Positions 26,443-34,869 of a DNA stretch of 64,000 nucleotides are shown piece after piece (positions within the stretch are counted from its first letter, which is position 1; each line of letters starts with the position of its first letter). Position numbers and translations under genes: made by a program. The stretch covers positions 1,922,001 through 1,986,000 of the forward strand of contig NZ_SRLC01000001.1 in NCBI RefSeq assembly GCF_004765605.1, in the 5' to 3' direction. The DNA is from Hymenobacter aquaticus. Its GTDB lineage: Bacteria; Bacteroidota; Bacteroidia; Cytophagales; Hymenobacteraceae. Below the pieces are notes generated by a model, which was given only the letters and a program-made list of their open reading frames with translations, did not search any database and was not told where the DNA came from.

Positions 26443-26883
26443 TCACACCCGCACCAAACTTGCCGAATTGATGCAGTATCGCAGCCCGGCCGGGGCCGGG
26501 CCGTCCGGAAACACGTGGCCCAGGTGGCCGCCGCAGACGTTGCAGCGCACCTCCACCCGCTGCATGTGGTGCGTGTCGTCGAAGTGGTAGCGGATGGCAC
26601 TGGGGGCCGCGGGCTGGGTGAAGCTGGGCCAGCCGGATATGGCGTGGTACTTGGTGGCCGCGTCGAACAGCAAGCTGCCGCAGCCGGCGCACTGGTAGCG
26701 GCCGGGCTCGTAGCTGCGGCAGTAGGCGTTGCGGTAGGGCGGCTCGGTGTGGTGCTGGCGCAGCACCTGGTATTGGGCGGGCGTCAGCGCAGCAGCCCAT
26801 TCCGCCTCGGTTTTTTCCACCCGCCGGGGCGGCTCGGGGTTGCCGTATTTGGCAAAAGTCAGCACGTCGATCCAGCGGAGCAT
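26443..26883 (-). CDS. msrB: Peptide-methionine (R)-S-oxide reductase
   Basis: Repairs methionine-R-sulfoxide in proteins. The 146-residue length from ATG 26883 is normal for MsrB. Zinc ligands are CAGCGS (65-70) and CNVCGG (114-119); catalytic Cys137 is in GLRYCINSASL; HHTEPPYRNAYC and ISGWPSF are typical. No signal peptide is visible, so it should be cytoplasmic. The frame is open upstream to 27492 but shows no family similarity there. Confidence 0.95.
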   Translation of the reverse strand: MLRWIDVLTFAKYGNPEPPRRVEKTEAEWAAALTPAQYQVLRQHHTEPPYRNAYCRSYEPGRYQCAGCGSLLFDAATKYHAISGWPSFTQPAAPSAIRYHFDDTHHMQRVEVRCNVCGGHLGHVFPDGPAPAGLRYCINSASLVRV

Positions 26884-26894
26884 GGGTAAAAAAG

Positions 26895-27065
26895 GCGTGT
26901 AGCGACGCGTATTCGCGTCTGGTCGTGGAACAAAGTCTGTCAAGCCACCCGCTGAGACCCGCTGGCGCGTGCCCCCGCTGGCGCGCCCGTTCGCGCAACA
27001 GAGGCGAGCGGCCCGGCTCCTTCGCGTCAGCGACGCGAAACCGAAAAGCACGCGGCAAAGACGCG
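26895..27065. repeat. Degenerate CGACGCG palindromic repeats
   Basis: The 215-base gap between msrB and the next minus-strand gene holds GTGTAGCGACGCGTATTCGCGTC and, inverted and diverged, CGCGTCAGCGACGCG. It looks like a decayed relative of the GTAGAGACGCAA elements. No gene seen. Confidence 0.4.
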
Positions 27066-27098
27066 CGCTAGCTGAGTCTCCCCACTCCCCCAGCCGCC

Positions 27099-27431
27099 CT
27101 ACGGGTTCATCAGCAGAAACAGCAGGTTGTGGAACACGATGCCCACTTCCCCATCGTGGCTGCCGTAGAGGCCGGCGTCTTCCAGCAATTCTTCCACTTC
27201 CTGGTAATCTTCCACGAACTCCAGCTCCACCTCGTCCGAGTCCTCTTCCAGGAAGGTGTAGGTGAGGTAGCGGCGGCGCTTTTCCAGGGTCACGAACAGG
27301 CGGCGGCGCGGGGTCTGGGCAATCAGCAGCGCGTCGTGGGGCTCCAGGTCGCCGTCGGCGGTTTGGGTGTAGACGGTGGTTTTCTCCTCGTCGGCGGCGT
27401 GGTGAAAGAAGGTGGTCGGGTCGAGGCTCAT
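27099..27431 (-). CDS. Small acidic hypothetical protein
   Basis: A 110-residue protein from ATG 27431 with a Glu/Asp-rich centre (LEEDSDEVELEFVEDYQEVEE, here cited as the segment near 70-90) and the hydrophobic C terminus VFHNLLFLLMNP. No signal peptide. Codon use is that of the host genome, and the reading frame is well conserved in style, so I take it as real. I do not recognise the family. Confidence 0.65.
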   Translation of the reverse strand: MSLDPTTFFHHAADEEKTTVYTQTADGDLEPHDALLIAQTPRRRLFVTLEKRRRYLTYTFLEEDSDEVELEFVEDYQEVEELLEDAGLYGSHDGEVGIVFHNLLFLLMNP

Positions 27432-27505
27432 GGGGCAAGTATACGGGGCCGGAGCCGATTTGCGCCGGCCGCCGCGCATTAGCACCACGCATTTTATTTT
27501 TCGGG

Positions 27506-27597
27506 AAGGCTAACCAGGATTAACGTTTTCCATTTCGTTTTTTGGAAAGGCTAATTAGGATTAACGTTTACGATTTCGTTTTTTCAATACGCTAATC
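27506..27597 (+). repeat. 41-bp direct repeats upstream of an HTH gene
   Basis: Two near-identical units, 27506-27544 and 27547-27585, share GGCTAA..AGGATTAACGTTT and ATTTCGTTTTTT with a 41-base period. A third, truncated GCTAAT falls in register at 27591. They end just before the HTH gene and may be its own binding sites. Confidence 0.75.
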
Positions 27598-27636
27598 ATG
27601 TTTCCTACAGCCTCGCCGGTTCTTGTATCAGTCGGT

Positions 27637-28218
27637 ATGTTGAGAAAATCGTATTCTACCTCCCGGGCGGCGGCGGTGCGGCGGTATTTCGCGTTGTCGC
27701 AGCTGGAGCTGGCCCGCTTTCTGGGCGTCACGCGGGGGCAGGTAGCCCACGTGGAAGCCGGCCGCAGCACGTTTTCCGATACCGTGTACTGCCGGCTGCG
27801 CGTGCTGGAGGGCCTGATGCACGCCCTGCCGACGACCCCGGCCGAGCCCCGGGCCCTGCCCCTGCCCGCCGACCTGAAGCCCCTGCGTCAACGGTTGCTC
27901 CGCTGCCGCTACCTGGCGGCCAACGTGCGCTACCAGCTCGAAGACCACCACCGCTACGCCCAGACGCACGCCGACCGGCTGCTGGCCCTGGCCCGGCTGC
28001 GGAGCGTGCTCTTCCCCGCCTCTCCGCCGCCGCTGGTAGACCCGGCCGCCGACCCGCCCCGGGACCAAAAATGGCTTACCCGCCTCGAATTCGATACGGC
28101 GGTAGCCCCGGCCCCGCTCAGCGCCGCCGAGCGGGCCCTGCTGGAGCTGCGCCTGCGCCACCTGGAAGAGGAAGCTGCCCTGCTCGCCGCCCTGCTGCCG
28201 CCCGTTCCACCGGCGTAG
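27637..28218 (+). CDS. Helix-turn-helix (XRE-type) regulator-like protein
   Basis: Protein of 193 residues from ATG 27637. An earlier in-frame ATG at 27598 lies inside the 41-bp direct-repeat array, so I prefer the later one. An XRE-type HTH is visible at about 14-50: LSQLELARFLGVTRGQVAHV. The rest is Leu/Ala/Arg-rich helical sequence without a known sensor domain. The direct repeats just upstream suggest autoregulation. The target genes are unknown; the acyl-CoA ligase gene starts 46 bases downstream. Confidence 0.75.
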   Translation: MLRKSYSTSRAAAVRRYFALSQLELARFLGVTRGQVAHVEAGRSTFSDTVYCRLRVLEGLMHALPTTPAEPRALPLPADLKPLRQRLLRCRYLAANVRYQLEDHHRYAQTHADRLLALARLRSVLFPASPPPLVDPAADPPRDQKWLTRLEFDTAVAPAPLSAAERALLELRLRHLEEEAALLAALLPPVPPA

Positions 28219-28264
28219 GCCCGTGCCCCGTATGCTTTCTATTCCTTAGCTTCTGCCCCACCCC

Positions 28265-29977
28265 ATGCACGACTATTTCCAGCAGTTTCAGCGCCTGACC
28301 GAGGCCGGCCACTACGATGCGCTGGCCCGGCTACCGGTACCCAAGCCCGAGTTTTTCAACTGGACCGCCGACATCTTCGAGGGTCTGCACACGGCCCGGC
28401 ACCCGCACAAGGAAGCCCTGGTGCTGGTCGGCGACGACGATGATGGCGCGCCGGAGCGCTACACCTACCAGCAGCTCAGCACCCGGGCCAACGGGCTGCT
28501 GCACTTCTGGCGCGGCCAGGGCATCGGGGCCGGGCAGGCGGTGCTGCTGATGGTGCCGGTGGTGGCCGAGCTGTGGCTGACGTACCTGGCCGGCATCAAG
28601 GGCGGGCAGGTGCTGATTCCGACGGCCACCATCATGGCCGTGCCCGACCTGGCTTACCGCTTCAGCCGCCTGCTGCCCGCCGTGGTTATTGCCGACCTGG
28701 AAAACGCCGAGAAGATTGACCAGGCCGAGGCGCTCCACGGCCAGAAGATTCCGCTCAAGATGCTGGTCGGCAACGCCGCCGCGCGGCCGGGCTGGGTAAG
28801 CTTCCCGGCCACCGACGCGGCCCCGGAGCCGGTGGCCCCGGCCCCCACCCGCGCCGACGACCCGCTGTTTCTGTTCTTTACCTCCGGCACCACGGGCCTG
28901 CCCAAAATCGTGACCCACACCCACTTTTCCTACCCGGTGGGCCACCTCAGCACCGCCGCCTGGATTGGAGTGCGGCCCTCGGACACTCACTGCAACATTT
29001 CGCAGGCCGGCTGGGCCAAGTTTGCCTGGAGCAGCTTTTTCGCGCCCCTGAGCGTGGGCGCCACCCTGCTGGTGTACCGCCAAACGGGCAAATTCGCGGC
29101 CCCGCCCCTGCTGCGGGCCCTGGCCCAGCACGGCGTCACCACGTTTTGCGCCCCGCCCACGGTGCTGCGCCTGCTCATTCTGGAAGACCTGACCCAATAC
29201 CAATTCAGCTTCCGGGAGTGCGTCAGCGCCGGCGAGCCGCTGAACCCCGAAGTCATTGAAGCCTGGCAGCGCGGCACGGGCCGGCTGATCCGGGACGGGT
29301 ACGGGCAAACGGAAAGCACCGCTATGGTCTACAACTTGCCCGGTAGCCGGGTGCAGCTGGGTTCCATGGGCCGGCCATCTTTTCTGTACGACGTGGTTAT
29401 TGCCGACGACGAAGGCCGCGTGCTGCCCGACACCGAGGAGGGCCACATTGCCGTGCGCATGGATACGGGCCGGCCCAACGGCATTTTCAAGGAGTACTTC
29501 GGCGAGCCAGAGCGCGGAGCCAGCGTGTTTCGCCACGGCCTTTACTACACCGGCGACAAAGCATACCGCACCCCCGACGGCTACCTCTGGTTCGTGGGCC
29601 GCGACGACGACGTTATCAAGTCCTCGGACTACCGCGTGGGCCCCTTCGAGGTGGAAAGCGCCCTGGTCGAGCACCCGGCCGTGGTGGAAGCCGCCGTGGT
29701 AGGCTCGCCCCACCCCATCAAGGGCCACGAAATCAAGGCCTACGTGATTCTGCACCCCGATTCGGAGGCCGGGGAGGCGCTGGCTACGGCGCTGTTTGCC
29801 TTTTGCCGCGCCCAGCTGGCGCCCTACAAGATGCCCCGGATTCTGGAGTTCGTGCCGGAGCTGCCCAAGACCATCAGCGGCAAAATCCGAAGGGTGGAGC
29901 TGCGCGCCCAGGAAGCCCAGCGCCGGCAGAGCGGAGCGGCTGGCGAGCAGGAGTATTTTTACCGCAAGCCGCAGTAG
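28265..29977 (+). CDS. Acyl-CoA ligase (AMP-forming, medium-chain type)
   Basis: Activates a carboxylic acid to its CoA thioester through an acyl-adenylate. The 570-residue ANL enzyme has FFTSGTTGLPKIVTH near 198 for ATP binding, DGYGQTEST near 345, YYTGDKAYRTPDGYLWFVGRDDD near 425-447 (given as YYTGDKA and GRDDDVIKSSDYRVGPFEVE), and the catalytic lysine in PKTISGKIRRVELR. It resembles medium-chain/propionyl-type acyl-CoA synthetases more than acetyl-CoA synthetase. The stop TAG and the bases after it match the arm of the 5812-5897 inverted repeat. A secreted small protein gene begins 12 bases downstream. Confidence 0.92.
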   Translation: MHDYFQQFQRLTEAGHYDALARLPVPKPEFFNWTADIFEGLHTARHPHKEALVLVGDDDDGAPERYTYQQLSTRANGLLHFWRGQGIGAGQAVLLMVPVVAELWLTYLAGIKGGQVLIPTATIMAVPDLAYRFSRLLPAVVIADLENAEKIDQAEALHGQKIPLKMLVGNAAARPGWVSFPATDAAPEPVAPAPTRADDPLFLFFTSGTTGLPKIVTHTHFSYPVGHLSTAAWIGVRPSDTHCNISQAGWAKFAWSSFFAPLSVGATLLVYRQTGKFAAPPLLRALAQHGVTTFCAPPTVLRLLILEDLTQYQFSFRECVSAGEPLNPEVIEAWQRGTGRLIRDGYGQTESTAMVYNLPGSRVQLGSMGRPSFLYDVVIADDEGRVLPDTEEGHIAVRMDTGRPNGIFKEYFGEPERGASVFRHGLYYTGDKAYRTPDGYLWFVGRDDDVIKSSDYRVGPFEVESALVEHPAVVEAAVVGSPHPIKGHEIKAYVILHPDSEAGEALATALFAFCRAQLAPYKMPRILEFVPELPKTISGKIRRVELRAQEAQRRQSGAAGEQEYFYRKPQ

Positions 29978-29989
29978 CGCGAACTTGCT

Positions 29990-30370
29990 ATGATGACTAA
30001 CTACTTCCCACTGGTAGCAGCCTTTTTCCTTCTGGCTACCCTCACTGCCCATGCCCAGCACTTTCGGGGCCGCCTCGTACTCGGCGAGGAAATAGCCCGG
30101 CGGCGCGTAGAACAAGCCGGCCTGGAAAAGCTACCCGTTTCTTCGACTGTAGTCCCCGATACCGCCACGGCTTTTGCCATAGCCGAGCAGGTTGTTTTCA
30201 GCAAGTACGGCCGAAAGCAGATTGTCGCGCAACGGCCCTACGAAGCCTATCTGGTGGATGGCTACTGGTGCATCAGCGGCACCCTGCCCTGGGGCTACGT
30301 TGGCGGCACCTTCACTGTCATACTCAACGCGGCTACCTACCGGGTCGCCAAGGTGTATCACCAGCAATAA
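29990..30370 (+). CDS. Secreted Imm-NTF2-like protein
   Basis: A 126-residue protein with a signal peptide (FPLVAAFFLLATLTAHAQ, cleaved about residue 23). The C-terminal half, VVPDTATAFAIAEQVVFSKYG through WCISGTLPWGYVGGTFTV (in two parts), matches the pattern of the NTF2-fold immunity family: a conserved GTLP/GG core and a final VYH. That family is predicted to protect against polymorphic toxins, but no toxin gene is adjacent, and an exported immunity-type protein would act in the periplasm. Two ATGs in tandem (29990, 29993) are possible starts. Confidence 0.7.
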   Translation: MMTNYFPLVAAFFLLATLTAHAQHFRGRLVLGEEIARRRVEQAGLEKLPVSSTVVPDTATAFAIAEQVVFSKYGRKQIVAQRPYEAYLVDGYWCISGTLPWGYVGGTFTVILNAATYRVAKVYHQQ

Positions 30371-30381
30371 CGCGCCATTGA

Positions 30382-31566
30382 CTACACCCGGGCGACCTTA
30401 CGCGTGGCCCACAAGCCCAGCACCGGCCCCGGGGCCAGCAGCAAAAACAGGTACTGCCCGGCCACATAGCCTTGCAGCAACCCGAACACCTGCAAGCTCA
30501 CAATCGTCAGGGCGAAGCCCAGGCAGGTAACCAGCGTGAGGGCCGTGCCCTTGATGGCCGCCGGGGCCTGCTGGGCCACCAGGGCCGAAAACTGGGGCGA
30601 ATCGGCCACGACGGCCAGGCCCCAGACCAGCACGGCGGCCCCAAACAGCGGCGGCGGCAGCCGCAGCAGCACGGGGCTCAGCACGCAGCACGCCCCCGAC
30701 ACTGCCAGCGCCAGCCGGGCCGGGCGCAACGAGCCCCAGCGCTGGGCCAGGTAGCCGCTGCCCACGCAGGCCCCGGCCCCGGCGGCAATGGTGGCAAAGG
30801 CCAGCCCGGCCGGCAGTGGGCCGGCCGCCGGGTGCAGCCGCTGGTACACGCTCAACAGCAGCGGCACGAAAGCCCAGAACGTGTAGAGCTCCCACATGTG
30901 GCCGAAGTAGCCCAGGGCCGCCGCCCGAAACGGCGCGTGCCGCCACATGCCGCGCACGGCGCTCAGCTGCAGCCGGCTGCCGGGCCGCCGAAACGGGCCG
31001 TTGGGCACCAGCAGCCAGAGCAGCACCCCGCCGGCGGCCGCCAACGCCGAAGTGGCCAGCACTACCGCCGCCCAGGGCAGCCCGGCCCCGAGCCAGCGCA
31101 GGCCGTGGGGCAAAGCCGTGCCCAGCACCAGCGCCCCCACCAGAAACCCCAGGGCCTTGCCCAGCCCGCCGGCGTAGTAGTCGGCCGCTATTTTCATGCC
31201 CACCGGGTAGATGCCGGCCAGGCACAGCCCCGTGGCAAACCGCAGCCCCAGCAACCCCAGCGCACTCAGCCCCGGCAGCAGCAAGCCCAGGTTGGCCACG
31301 CTGCCGGCCAGGGCGCTGAGCAGAAACAGGCGGGCCGGCGGCACCCGGTCGGCTAGGGTGAGCAGGGCAAACAGGAGCGTGCCCGCAATGAAGCCCAGCT
31401 GCACCGCCGACACCACCCCGCCCAGGCTAACTCCGCGCAGGTGGGCGTGGCGCAGCAGGTCGGGCAGCACGCTGTTGCCGGCAAACCAGAGCGAGGTACC
31501 GGCAAACTGGGCGAAGACAATAACGGGCAGAATCCAGGGGCGGGGGCGACAGTCGGCGGGTTGCAA
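30382..31566 (-). CDS. MFS transporter
   Basis: The 394-residue protein has about twelve hydrophobic segments. AGTSLWFAGNSVLPDLL near 25 and FATGLCLAGIYPVGMKIAADYY near 110 resemble the MFS loop 2-3 and helix 4 region. A charged loop near the middle separates two six-helix halves. The start is uncertain: the frame opens with TTG at 31566 and no ATG lies near the expected N terminus. Substrate unknown. It is convergent with the Imm-NTF2-like gene, 11 bases apart. Confidence 0.85.
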   Translation of the reverse strand: MQPADCRPRPWILPVIVFAQFAGTSLWFAGNSVLPDLLRHAHLRGVSLGGVVSAVQLGFIAGTLLFALLTLADRVPPARLFLLSALAGSVANLGLLLPGLSALGLLGLRFATGLCLAGIYPVGMKIAADYYAGGLGKALGFLVGALVLGTALPHGLRWLGAGLPWAAVVLATSALAAAGGVLLWLLVPNGPFRRPGSRLQLSAVRGMWRHAPFRAAALGYFGHMWELYTFWAFVPLLLSVYQRLHPAAGPLPAGLAFATIAAGAGACVGSGYLAQRWGSLRPARLALAVSGACCVLSPVLLRLPPPLFGAAVLVWGLAVVADSPQFSALVAQQAPAAIKGTALTLVTCLGFALTIVSLQVFGLLQGYVAGQYLFLLLAPGPVLGLWATRKVARV

Positions 31567-31763
31567 AAATTGGGGCGGGTGGGCGGGAAAGGTGGGCGCT
31601 TTCCGGGGTGGGACGGGAATTCAAACCTACGCAAAACCCTCCGGCCTGCTGCCGCCGGGCCTCCACGAAAACAGCCCGACGCGCGGCGCTACGGCAAGGC
31701 GGCAGTTGTCACCCGCCGCCCTGCGTACCTGCCTAGAGCAGTTTCTAAGGTGATGTCCACGCT

Positions 31764-31862
31764 GTAGAGACGCAATATTTTGCGTCTCCTCGTTGAACAA
31801 AATCCGTGCACGGTGCTGGTGCGAGTCGTTCAACGAAGAGACGCAAAATATTGCGTCTCTAC
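31764..31862. repeat. Paired inverted repeats, GTAGAGACGCAA family (pair 2)
   Basis: Units 31764-31798 and 31828-31862 are reverse complements with one mismatch in 35, around a 29-base spacer. Same family as 20274-20430. They lie in the 460-base gap between the MFS gene and the SBBP protein gene. Confidence 0.88.
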
Positions 31863-31904
31863 GGCGTGGACAGCACTTGGGAATTACTCTGGAAACCTGC
31901 CATG

Positions 31905-31942
31905 CAAAAAGCCCTTTGCCAAGTGCTGGCAAAGGGCTTTTT
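31905..31942 (-). terminator. Terminator hairpin
   Basis: AAAAAGCCCTTTGCC pairs with GGCAAAGGGCTTTTT around a 7-base loop. It has A and T runs on both sides, so it can work in both directions. It most likely ends the SBBP gene transcript, which stops at 32027. Confidence 0.85.
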
Positions 31943-32026
31943 ACATGAAGAAACAATGGTGGTAGCGGGCCGAAATCAGCGGGCCGGGTTCCGCTGTCCA
32001 CCCCAGCCGCCGGATCAGCCCAAGAG

Positions 32027-33787
32027 CTACTCCACCAGCAGCGCCCGGACGGCCTGCTGTTGCCCGGCCTGCACGCGCAGGGAATACACCCCGGGAGCCA
32101 GGCCTTGCAAACTCAGCTCGTGGCGCAGGCCGGCGGCGGGCAGCCCGGCCGTGGCCGTCCGGACCGTGCGCCCCAGGGCGTCGGTGAGCAGCAGCGTGAC
32201 GCGGGTAGCCCCGGGCACCGCCGGCACCGACACCGTGGCCCGGCCGTGGGCGGGGTTAGGAGCCAGTTCCAGGCTAGCCGCCCAGGCCGGGGATTTCAGG
32301 GCCGTGGTAATGCCGCGCAGGGAAGTCACGTAGCCGACGTTGGGCCGCTCGTTGGCGAGGGGCACGGCTAAGCCGATGGTGCCGAATTGCACGAACGGAG
32401 CCTGGAAATTGCCGCCGACGTATAGCTCACTGCCACTTATAGCCAGGCTGGTGGCATCCGAGTAGGTAGCCCCGGCAGGCTGTAGGGCCCAGTTGAAGCG
32501 GCCGGAGCTGCCCATATCGGTGAGCCCCGCGACAAATGTGCCCTGGCACCCGAAGCAGAGACCAGTCAGCATGGTAGTGCCCAAGGTGATACCGGGGGTC
32601 AATCCGGAGGAATACAAACCCGCCACGAAAACGCCGGCGGCCGACGCCGTTATGGCCTTGCCCCAGCTACTTTCGCCTCGGGGGCCCTGCACCCATTGCC
32701 AGCTGGCCTGAGCACCCGCGTCGGTGAGCTTGGCCACGTAGCAATTCATGTTATTGGTGCCCGTCAGGCTGCTGGTGCCAAACCGGATGGTGTTTTTATT
32801 GGCATACGTGCCCGTAACGTACACGCTGGAGCCGTAGGCGGCGATACTGCCCGAATACTCCCACTCCGGCCCGCTCACGGGCAGCACCCAGCCCCAGGCC
32901 GCACCGCTGCTCTGGTCGGTGAGCTTGGCCACGAATAGGTCGGCAGTAGTGGGGCTGGTAGCCGAGTTGGTGAGCGTAGTGGTGCCGATGGTGCTGGTCG
33001 CGCCGTAAAAGGAACCGTGCAGGTACACGTTGCTCCCCGCCACGGCAATACTCGACACTTCATCGGTATTGGGGCCGCCGGCGCGCTCGGCCCAGCTACA
33101 GGTGGCGCTGTTGCCCGCGTCGGTCAGCTTGGCTACAAACACGTCGTTGGTCATCAGGCTGCTTATGGGCGCGGCATTGGTCAGGATGCGGTCTTCCAGG
33201 GTGATGGTGGGGCTGGTGAACATACCCGTCAGGTAGAGCCCCGCCGCAGTGGCCGCCAGGCCCGTTACTTCCTCGTCGCGGGTGCCGCCCAGGCTCTTGC
33301 TCCAGGCAAAGCTGGCGCTGCTGCCCGCATCGGTGAGTTTGCACACAAAGCCATCCTTGCCGCCCGCCCAGTCGAGAGAATCGGTGCCGAATCCGGCCCG
33401 ACCGGTGTCGAAGCTGCCGCCCACGTACACGCTGCTGCCCTGCACGGCCAGGGCCCTGACGTTGTCGTTGCCGCGGCCGCCCGCCCGCTGGGCCCAGACG
33501 AAGGTGTTGGTCGTGCTGTTCCATTTGGCAATGAACACGTCGGCCTGGGCACTGCTGGTCAGGGTGGTGCCGGCCAGCTGAATTGTGCCTTTGAAGTTGC
33601 CCGCCAGATACACGAAGCCCTGACCATCGGTGGCCGTGGCTACCACCCGCGACCAGCTGCCGGCGGCCGGCGTAACGGCGGTGGCCTGAAACCACGCCGG
33701 GCTTTGCCCAAATGCTACGCCGGGAGCCAGCAGCGCAGTCAGCAGCAGTCCGCGCAGCAGGCGGGTCGGAAGGTAAAAGTCGAGCAT
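32027..33787 (-). CDS. Secreted SBBP-repeat protein with T9SS type A sorting domain
   Basis: A 586-residue secreted protein: signal peptide (LLLTALLAPGVAFGQ), then about 450 residues of repeats with VYVGGSF- and FVAKLTDAG-like motifs (the seven-bladed 'beta-propeller repeat', SBBP). A T9SS type A sorting domain (about 505-586) follows, starting LAPNPAHGRATV with LTDALGRTV and GLAPGVYSLRV. It would cross the outer membrane through the type IX system and be anchored at the surface or released. The propeller is closely related to that of the 38922 gene. Its promoter region abuts the IS481 element on the other side. Confidence 0.88.
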   Translation of the reverse strand: MLDFYLPTRLLRGLLLTALLAPGVAFGQSPAWFQATAVTPAAGSWSRVVATATDGQGFVYLAGNFKGTIQLAGTTLTSSAQADVFIAKWNSTTNTFVWAQRAGGRGNDNVRALAVQGSSVYVGGSFDTGRAGFGTDSLDWAGGKDGFVCKLTDAGSSASFAWSKSLGGTRDEEVTGLAATAAGLYLTGMFTSPTITLEDRILTNAAPISSLMTNDVFVAKLTDAGNSATCSWAERAGGPNTDEVSSIAVAGSNVYLHGSFYGATSTIGTTTLTNSATSPTTADLFVAKLTDQSSGAAWGWVLPVSGPEWEYSGSIAAYGSSVYVTGTYANKNTIRFGTSSLTGTNNMNCYVAKLTDAGAQASWQWVQGPRGESSWGKAITASAAGVFVAGLYSSGLTPGITLGTTMLTGLCFGCQGTFVAGLTDMGSSGRFNWALQPAGATYSDATSLAISGSELYVGGNFQAPFVQFGTIGLAVPLANERPNVGYVTSLRGITTALKSPAWAASLELAPNPAHGRATVSVPAVPGATRVTLLLTDALGRTVRTATAGLPAAGLRHELSLQGLAPGVYSLRVQAGQQQAVRALLVE

Positions 33788-33856
33788 ATAGATCTAGAGT
33801 AAGGGTTGAACAATAGGTTGGTAGGATGGCAGAGAAGACACGACTGAAACTGCTTC

Positions 33857-34807
33857 CTAGGTGTATAGTCCCAGCGTGAGGTGGGTTGGGTCCTGGTTAA
33901 AGTTAACGGAATTCTTCTGCCATTGGGCGCAGATGAACTCGTGTGGGGTGAGTCCCCGTAAAGTTTTCAGGTGCTTGGCGTGATTGTAGGCCAGTAAGAA
34001 GGTCTGCAGGTGCTCGTTTAACTCGGCCGTAGTTTGGTAGTGGTACCGATGCACGGTGGCTTCTTTGATCGTGCGGTTCATGCGTTCGACCTGGCCGTTG
34101 GTCCAGGGATGACCGGGCTTGGTGAAGCGATGCTCGATGCCGTGCTCGGAGCAAACACGGTCGAAGATGTGGCGAAACGCCCAGGGCTGGTGGCGCATGT
34201 TGCCGAACTGGATGCCGTTGTCGGTCAGCACCGTATGCACCCGGTAGGGCAGCTTGGCCAGCACCCGACGCAGGAACTCGGCAGCCAGCATCTTGGTGGC
34301 CTGCGGCTGCAGCTCGGCAAAGGCCACCTTGCTGGTGCGGTCGATGGCCACAAACAAATACTGGCGGCCTTCTTCGGTCTGCACGGCGGCAAAATCGACG
34401 TGCAGGTAGCCAATGGGGTAGTCCTTGAATTTCTTCTTCGGCGGGCTTTGTCCGTCTTCATTCAGCGGCAGGCGGCTGATGCCGTGGCGCTGAAAACAGC
34501 GGTGCAGGGCCGAGCGCGAAAGCTGCGGAATCGTAGCCTGCAGCGCGTAGAGGCAATCGTCGAGGGGCAAGAGCGTATGGCGCCGAAAGGCGACAGCCAC
34601 GGCTTCTTGTTCGGCCGTGAGCACCGTCGAGGCCGCTGCTGGGCCCATGTGGGCGTCCTGCACCGTGGTACGTTGGCGCCACTTGGCCACGGTTTTGGGG
34701 TTGATGCCGTAGCGGGCGGCTAGCGTTTGTAGGCTTTCCTGACTACGCTGGATAGCGCGCCGTACTGCCTAAGTTGTACGGGCGCTGCCGTGGAGTATTT
34801 GTCCCAT
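33857..34807 (-). pseudogene. IS481-family transposase with in-frame stop
   Basis: Starting at ATG 34807 the frame reads MGQILHGSARTT, then TAG at codon 13 (34769-34771), then AVRRAIQRSQESLQTLAARYGINPKTVAKW, the normal HTH start of this family (cited in pieces: AVRRAIQRSQESL, YGINPKTVAKW). Most likely one base change turned a Glu codon into amber. From a GTG at 34690 the DDE domain is whole: YLHVDFAAV, VLTDNGIQF and GQVERMNRTIKEA. The stop codon TAG at 33857 is completed by the CTAG target site, not by the element. Without readthrough the HTH is lost, so I call it broken. Confidence 0.8.
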
Positions 34808-34864
34808 AGCTGTGTGCGAAATCCCAGGCCGGAAAATACACCATTACTCCCTGGGACTATACAC
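33861..34864. mobile_element. IS481-family insertion sequence
   Basis: About 1,004 bases bounded by perfect terminal inverted repeats GTGTATAGTCCCAG and CTGGGACTATACAC, flanked on both sides by CTAG, which I take as the 4-base target duplication. It contains one transposase gene on the minus strand (amber at codon 13). The right end is fused to the 3' part of an RHS gene and the left end to the promoter region of a T9SS cargo gene, so a deletion or recombination has joined unrelated sequences here. Confidence 0.88.
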
Positions 34865-34869
34865 CTAGC

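Noticed and set aside
26443..27492. Longer msrB reading (349 residues)
   Set aside because: The part before ATG 26883 crosses another well-supported gene at 27099-27431 and a repeat region, and lacks family similarity.
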